Shown here: piece after piece, positions 59,051 to 64,000 of the stretch | Position numbering within the stretch: position 1 is the stretch's first letter | Layout of the letters: every line of letters begins with the position of its first letter | Assembly: GCA_024220505.1 (NCBI GenBank) | Contig: JAKZZE010000004.1 | Span: 1,984,001-2,048,000 of the forward strand | Direction: 5' to 3' | Source of the DNA: Rhizopus arrhizus | Taxonomy: Eukaryota; Mucoromycota; Mucoromycetes; Mucorales; Rhizopodaceae | Length of the DNA stretch: 64,000 nt | The notes under the pieces: generated by a model | Told to the model about the DNA's origin: nothing | The model's input: the letters and a program-made list of their open reading frames with translations, nothing else | The model's database searches: none | Program-made: the position numbers and the translations under genes

Positions 59051-59940
59051 ATGGACTCATCAGATACATCCGGTCGTCCTGAAGGTGACAGAACTCTTCA
59101 AATATTTGGTTACATCCCCAATCTGCCATTGTGTATTGTAAGCTTGGTTGTGTACTTGTTATTTATGCTATACTTGACATATCGAATCTTCAAGTCAAAG
59201 AGTCGTCGCTTCCTGTATATATTACCATTTACTGCGTTGATGGAGCTTATCGGTTATATACTTTGAGCCTTATGTCATAATTTTACTTCGGTTGGTCGCT
59301 ACGCTATTATGCAGTTGCTTTTGCTGCTTGCTCCTAATGCTTTGGCTCTTGTCAATTACAAAACTGTGGGTGAAATGATAAGATCGTCTAACGTTGATGA
59401 AAAACGCTTCTTTTTAAAATACAAGTTTGTCACCTGGTTCTTCTTTGCAAGCGATATTTTCTCGTTTTTGATGCAAGGAGCTGGAGGAGGTTTACAAGCT
59501 AGTGGAGGAGAAAGCAATGCAAATACGGGTAGGGCTGTTACATTGGTTGGTCTTTTTGTTCAGTTGGCATTCTTAGCTTGCTTTGCCGTTATTACTGTCT
59601 ATGTTCATCGTAATCCAAGATATGTGTTCCATGTTGAAGGTGTACAAAACCCCAAACCTAAATTGTTATTATGTATGTATGTCACGCTCATTTTACTCTA
59701 TATTCGTTCAATTTATCGTGTTGTTGAATATGCTGATGGCTTTGCCGGTCCTGTTGCTAGAGCTGAATGGGCTTTCTAGTCTTTGACACTTTAGCCATCG
59801 TCATTTGTTTTATCTTTTATATTCTTCTATTTATCGGTGATCGTATTCCAAAGCGTGATGCTGAATTAACTCCAACTTTTTCACCCACTATCAGCATGAA
59901 TCGTATACAAAACAAGGAAAATTGACAGCAGGGAGCATAA
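59051..59940 (+). pseudogene. RTA1-like gene, copy 2, inactivated
   Basis: Near-identical to 26,399-27,289. CGA has become TGA at 59,264 (after 71 codons). A one-base deletion with substitutions creates TAG near 59,777 and a frameshift in the last helix. A TGG-to-TGA change also lies near the end (AATTGACAG). The promoter TATA is retained. Only copy 1 can make a full protein. Confidence 0.93.
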
Positions 59941-61228
59941 ATTAGAAACCCTATGAATTTGAAACAACACCTTTCATCCATTATTTCATTAATAAACATA
60001 CAACTATTATATATATACTTGATAACCAAAACCTTTATTCTTGATTCTTTTCTATTGCTTTACTTCAAAAATACATTGCTACATTTTTCTTTATGCTTTA
60101 TGTTATATTTAGACATATCAATAAGAACTTTATTTTTTCCAAGAACATATACTTTTTTAAAACATCATTGAATCCTAATTTTGAAGTACAATAATGTTGT
60201 ATTAAAGCTCCATAGAATTGCCTTGTATTATTATATTATGAAAATCGACCTTATACAGTCAAAAAGAATACAATATGAAAACAACCTTCTGAAGACCATG
60301 CTTCGCATAATGTATTAAATAGCGTGCAATCTTGTACCTTGATAAATTAGCTTTCTCCCTTTTCTTCGCAATAAGTGATTGAGCAGGGCCCGATTATTTA
60401 AATTTTGAAATAACTCACAAAAGCGGATGTTGTAGAGCAGTAACTGATTGTAGTTGACATTGATAAATATAAGCCTTAATACAAGATCATAATTAAAATA
60501 AAGCAAAATATAAGTTTATTTAAATAAGATCATACAGTCAATTCCAATTAAACATGTTTTGTATTAATGAGGGTTCTTTGATAAGAAGAAGTATCAACTA
60601 AAATAACAAGACCCAATCCAATATCAGGAATATTGCTAACCTTTCATATAATTGAAATAACGCGTAAAATAACGTTATTCAAATCAGTGAGGAATTCCCA
60701 GAATAAAAGATAATCTAAGACAGACATACAAAAGAACAAATGAAAAATTTTCATAATCATAATTATATATGACACTTGCTAAAGTACCTGAAAATTAGAA
60801 GAACGCTTACAACAAAAGACATCGAGCCACTCACTCAATAAGATATAAATACCTGCCTTCAATTAGAATAATTTCTACTTTAACTTAAACTGAAATAAAG
60901 ATCCGTTTCAAAAAATATTCAAACTATTTCTTTCTTTTTGTTTCCACCTTCTTTTTTATTACCTTAATCATTATGCAACAGCGGAGACTAAAGGAATTTG
61001 TTTATTAAAAATTAGGCCATAGGGCAAATCTCAATACAATACCTGAATAATTGTCCTTGTTTCTCTTACAATTTAATCAAAATAAAGTTTTGTGCTGCTT
61101 TTTGCTGTTTATGCTTATGTGGTTACCCATATTACAGTACAATAAACAAGAAAAGGTTATAAACATATCAATATGTCTTTATTTGAAAAAGAAAATAAAC
61201 TGTAATGCTTTGCATTTAAATCCACAGC
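59941..61228. other. intergenic in duplication copy 2
   Basis: Equivalent of 27,290-28,588. Small indels only, and no gene is seen. Confidence 0.5.
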
Positions 61229-62732
61229 TTAAGCAGCAGGTACACCAGCCTTAGCGTAAGAAGCGGTGATTAAAGAAGCGTGAGACCAGGTCAAGTCTCT
61301 AGCACCGGTGGGTAAACCAGTGGTACGGTCAAACTCTTCAGGAATAGATCCATTGTTGTGAGCATGGAGCTGGACAGTGGACAAGAAACGGTCAGCAGCG
61401 AGTGCAATATTTTGAGCAAGGTTGTTAAAGTCGGAGGTACCAACAGTGTATTTCTTTCCAGATGTAGCAGATGAATCAAACTTCTTGAAGAAGGGTAAAC
61501 TGATGCTGCTGACAGTGACACCACCGTTGCCGATCCATTCCTTGATGGCACGGTAATAGAGCTCAGCGTAACCAGTTACAGCCAAGAACCAAGGGTTTCC
61601 TTGAGTGTATCCGACACCATTGGAAGTGTCTTCAGGATATCTACCAATAGCGTTACCAAGGTAAGATGGAAGGTTTTTGTTGATAGGATACAAGGAAGCG
61701 AAGGAATCTTCAACAGCTACAGCAGTGGCAAGGATCTAAGTAGAAAATGTGAATTAGTAATGTTATAGTCTTATTCTTTTGTGCATGTTAGTTTACCTTT
61801 TCAGAACCAGGAGTGAAGAATCCATCATCAACACTACCAAGGTTAGCAGCCAACAATGTAGAGAAATCCAAACCCTTTTTACTGGTAGCAGCAGCAGCAT
61901 TTTGACTGAAACCAGCAGTAACATTTTGACTGACTTGAATCCAGTTATTAGAAGAAACCCAGAAGCTAGAGATTTTGTTTGCAATAGTGGATGCAGTACT
62001 GCTATAAGTAGATGCACGAGTAGAGTCACCGTTACGTTTAGCGAAATCTGCACCAAGAAGCAAACCCTTACGCATAACCATTAAAGTATAGAAGTGAACA
62101 CCATTGGCTTCTTCCCATAAATCGAAACAGCTATTAGGCCAGACATTGACGACATAGTCCAAATCCTTGAAGATAGCAGGCTTGAGTGTACCAGTGACAT
62201 AGGAAGCATCCTTTGTTTGAGTAAGATAACTGTCAGCAAACAAAATGAAGGTAGTAGCACGTTCAGCAGGTCCATCATTTTGAGGTCTTCCCCAAGCACC
62301 AGTGTGGCCAGAACCATCAGGATTGAACCTAGGCTCACCAAGGCAGTTACAGACGGTAGAAGTTGATTGGGTCTTAACTGAGAATGTAACATAGTCCTTG
62401 AGGACGTTGAGGATAGTCTTATTACCGGACAAAGTAGTATTGTATTCGTAAACAATTACATTGGAGGTTAATGCAGCATCTCGAGTCCAATAGTAGTAAT
62501 AATCGGGATTAGAGGTAGTGAGTGAAGCAGCAATGAAACCGGTAGCACTTCCAGGAGGGTTGATGTTTCGAAGCATAGCAAAGCGACTGATATCCTCTTG
62601 CTTCTTAATCCATGAGGAGATTGTAGAGTTACCAGTTGGGAAAGTAGCTGGCTTGGATGTAGAAACAAGCAAAGAAAAGTAAGAGAGGACAAGAAAGCAT
62701 GAGGCTTTCAATGGCAAATTGAATAATTGCAT
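61229..62732 (-). CDS. glucoamylase lacking the starch-binding domain, 480 aa
   Basis: Two exons, 62732-61797 and 61735-61229, with the same last intron as copy 1. The signal peptide (MQLFNLPLKASCFLVLSYFS) runs straight into SKPATFPTGNSTISSW. CBM21, most of the linker and the first three introns are gone, while the frame and the signal peptide remain. GH15 active-site segments are kept: YYYYWTRDAAL, DLWEEANG with the general acid, and the general base in IPEEFDRTTG. Differences from copy 1 include a 24-nt insertion coding a Gln/Ala-rich stretch near SQNAAAATSKKG and V-to-A right after the EE pair. Secreted R. oryzae glucoamylases without a starch-binding domain are known; whether this is one of them cannot be told here. 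Confidence 0.92.
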
Positions 62733-62792
62733 TAGAGAAAGATCAATTTGAAGACAAGTGATGATTTTTGAAAAACGAGGAAATAAACGCGT

Positions 62793-62800
62793 CTTATATA
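62793..62800 (-). promoter_or_regulatory. glucoamylase TATA box, copy 2
   Basis: TATATAAG on the minus strand, about 61 bp before the ATG at 62,732, same as in copy 1. Confidence 0.6.
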
Positions 62801-63089
62801 TGTTTGAAATTTTAAATCTGAATATATCATAACACAAATTGAGATCTTCTATAAGTTCAATTAGACAAGAACATAGATTAAAGGATTTCCCTGATATTCC
62901 AGCTTGAGACATTGTAATATGTTAAACAGTAGTCATATTTCCCGGTTTCAGTGTATATTTATGGCAATTTTCGATTGAATTATTAACAAGTAATAGATCA
63001 TCCCAAAATTTTATGCAGTGTGCGTCATGTTGGACGCAGAACTATTGGCCAACATATGAAGTTATCCTTGTTACATCATGCTTTGTGAA

Positions 63090-63406
63090 TACAGAAAATA
63101 GAATTGAATACAGAAAATAGAATTGTTGATTTGATCCTCAGCAAACAAACCCATCGACAGATTAATCATCAAAAGAAAAGAAAAACATAGAATAAAGAAA
63201 CAATAGCCATAATTTCTATCTTTGCAAAGAATTGAAGCATAGAATAGTTTAAAGATGTAGAATAAAAAGAAGTCAATGGTTACGTCATGAGTTACTGTGA
63301 GGGAAACAAATCCTGTTTTGACTTGACACCATTACCTTTTTGTGTATTAAAAAAGACGTTGTGTAATAAAAAAGAATTTAATTTTTTTTTAAAAAAAAAA
63401 GAAAAA
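63090..63406 (+). mobile_element. 317-bp retroposed insert (SINE-like or processed fragment)
   Basis: Absent from copy 1. It is flanked by the exact 14-bp duplication TCATGCTTTGTGAA (63,076-63,089 and 63,407-63,420) and ends in an A-rich tail (AAAAAAAAAAGAAAAA). It starts with two copies of a 19-bp unit (TACAGAAAATAGAATTGAA type). No pol III A/B boxes or protein motif are evident. Confidence 0.75.
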
Positions 63407-63531
63407 TCATGCTTTGTGAACAATCTAGAAAACGTTTTACTGACAAACAGTGTCATCAATCAAAAACAATTGGATGATTGCCCTTAAACATAAGTGTCCC
63501 TGGAAATATATGAAACCATCTATGCATTCAG

Positions 63532-63561
63532 TTTTTTACAGTTTTTTACAGTTTTTTACAG
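63532..63561 (+). repeat. 10-bp minisatellite, three units
   Basis: Three units of TTTTTTACAG, against five in copy 1 at 31,107. Confidence 0.85.
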
Positions 63562-64000
63562 ATTAAAGTTACAGTGAAATTAAAAACTTTAATTGAAGCT
63601 TTTTATGCTTAGTATTAACTCGTAAAAATATTACATTGTATAGCTCACAGAAGTTGAAAAAAATGAAGGATGAATTCTAAAGTATTACAATTGCATTTTT
63701 TTTTCTTTCTTTTTCCTTTTTCTCAAGAAGCAGAGAATTCCAAGTCTAACCAGAGACATTGAAGAATTTACACAAAGGAGGGAAAATGGATTACACAAAG
63801 TACCATTAGCTGATGACTGGACTCTATACAGCTTTCAAAGTAACAACTTCTAAAAAGACCTATTTAATGAACAAGCTATTTATGATTGAAGTGGACATAG
63901 AATATAATCGTGATCTTTGCCATTGATTTTGCAAATATTTGAAAATAAATCATTACTAAGCAGACATGCATGGGAATTATGTTTAGAAATATATGTAACA

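Larger units (their letters stand above)
41946..64000 (+). repeat. large direct duplication, copy 2 (continues past window end)
   Basis: Same order as 22,838-31,636: Fanzor 3' half, transposon right end, flank, RTA1-like gene, glucoamylase, promoter region. It is interrupted by LINE-A (43,720-48,458), an LTR/LINE nest (49,946-58,758) and a 317-bp insert (63,090-63,406). The repeat distance is about 19.1 kb at the left edge. Confidence 0.92.

Noticed and set aside
1..64000. tRNA or rRNA genes
   Set aside because: No convincing T-loop plus acceptor-stem pairing or rRNA core sequence was found by eye; a covariance search could still find one.

Overview
The window looks like a chromosome segment from a mucoralean fungus of the Rhizopus arrhizus/oryzae/delemar group. 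Two secreted enzymes, a prepro-lipase at 19.8 kb and glucoamylases at 28.6 and 61.2 kb, read as Rhizopus proteins almost from end to end. The DNA is strongly AT-rich, introns are 46-67 bp, and retroelements are abundant. No search was run; all identifications come from reading motifs.

Left part (1-22 kb) is ordinary single-copy gene space. In order it holds: a small hypothetical gene; a 14-exon Kex1-type serine carboxypeptidase (minus); a coiled-coil protein (minus); a short FAD-monooxygenase-like gene (minus); a six-exon HAM1-like lipid-binding-fold gene (plus); a seven-exon phosphatidylinositol synthase (minus); a four-helix membrane protein (plus); and the intronless lipase. Kex1, the FAD protein, PI synthase and Mdj1 were rebuilt here by joining exons in frame, and each rebuilt frame closes exactly at a stop codon.

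Right part (22.8-64 kb) is a large direct duplication loaded with mobile DNA. Copy 1 (22.84-31.64 kb) carries the 3' half of a Fanzor gene, an RTA1-like membrane protein gene and a complete glucoamylase with an N-terminal CBM21 starch-binding domain. A mitochondrial DnaJ (Mdj1-like) gene follows. Copy 2 runs from about 41.95 kb to the window end. It carries the same Fanzor 3' half, a dead RTA1 gene, and a glucoamylase that has lost CBM21, linker and three introns through two in-frame deletions.

The junction between the copies is a Tc1/mariner-type transposon (35,610-48,525). It has inverted ends built of about 20-bp repeats, a decayed DD34E transposase and a decayed Fanzor gene, the eukaryotic relative of TnpB RNA-guided nucleases. 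Three non-LTR retrotransposons of one family (LINE-A) lie inside its terminal repeats, all joined at the same repeat position and in the same relative orientation. Copy 2 is further split by a solo LTR, a 5'-truncated LINE (LINE-C) inside that LTR, and a LINE with intact ORFs (LINE-D). A 317-bp retroposed insert lies near the window end.
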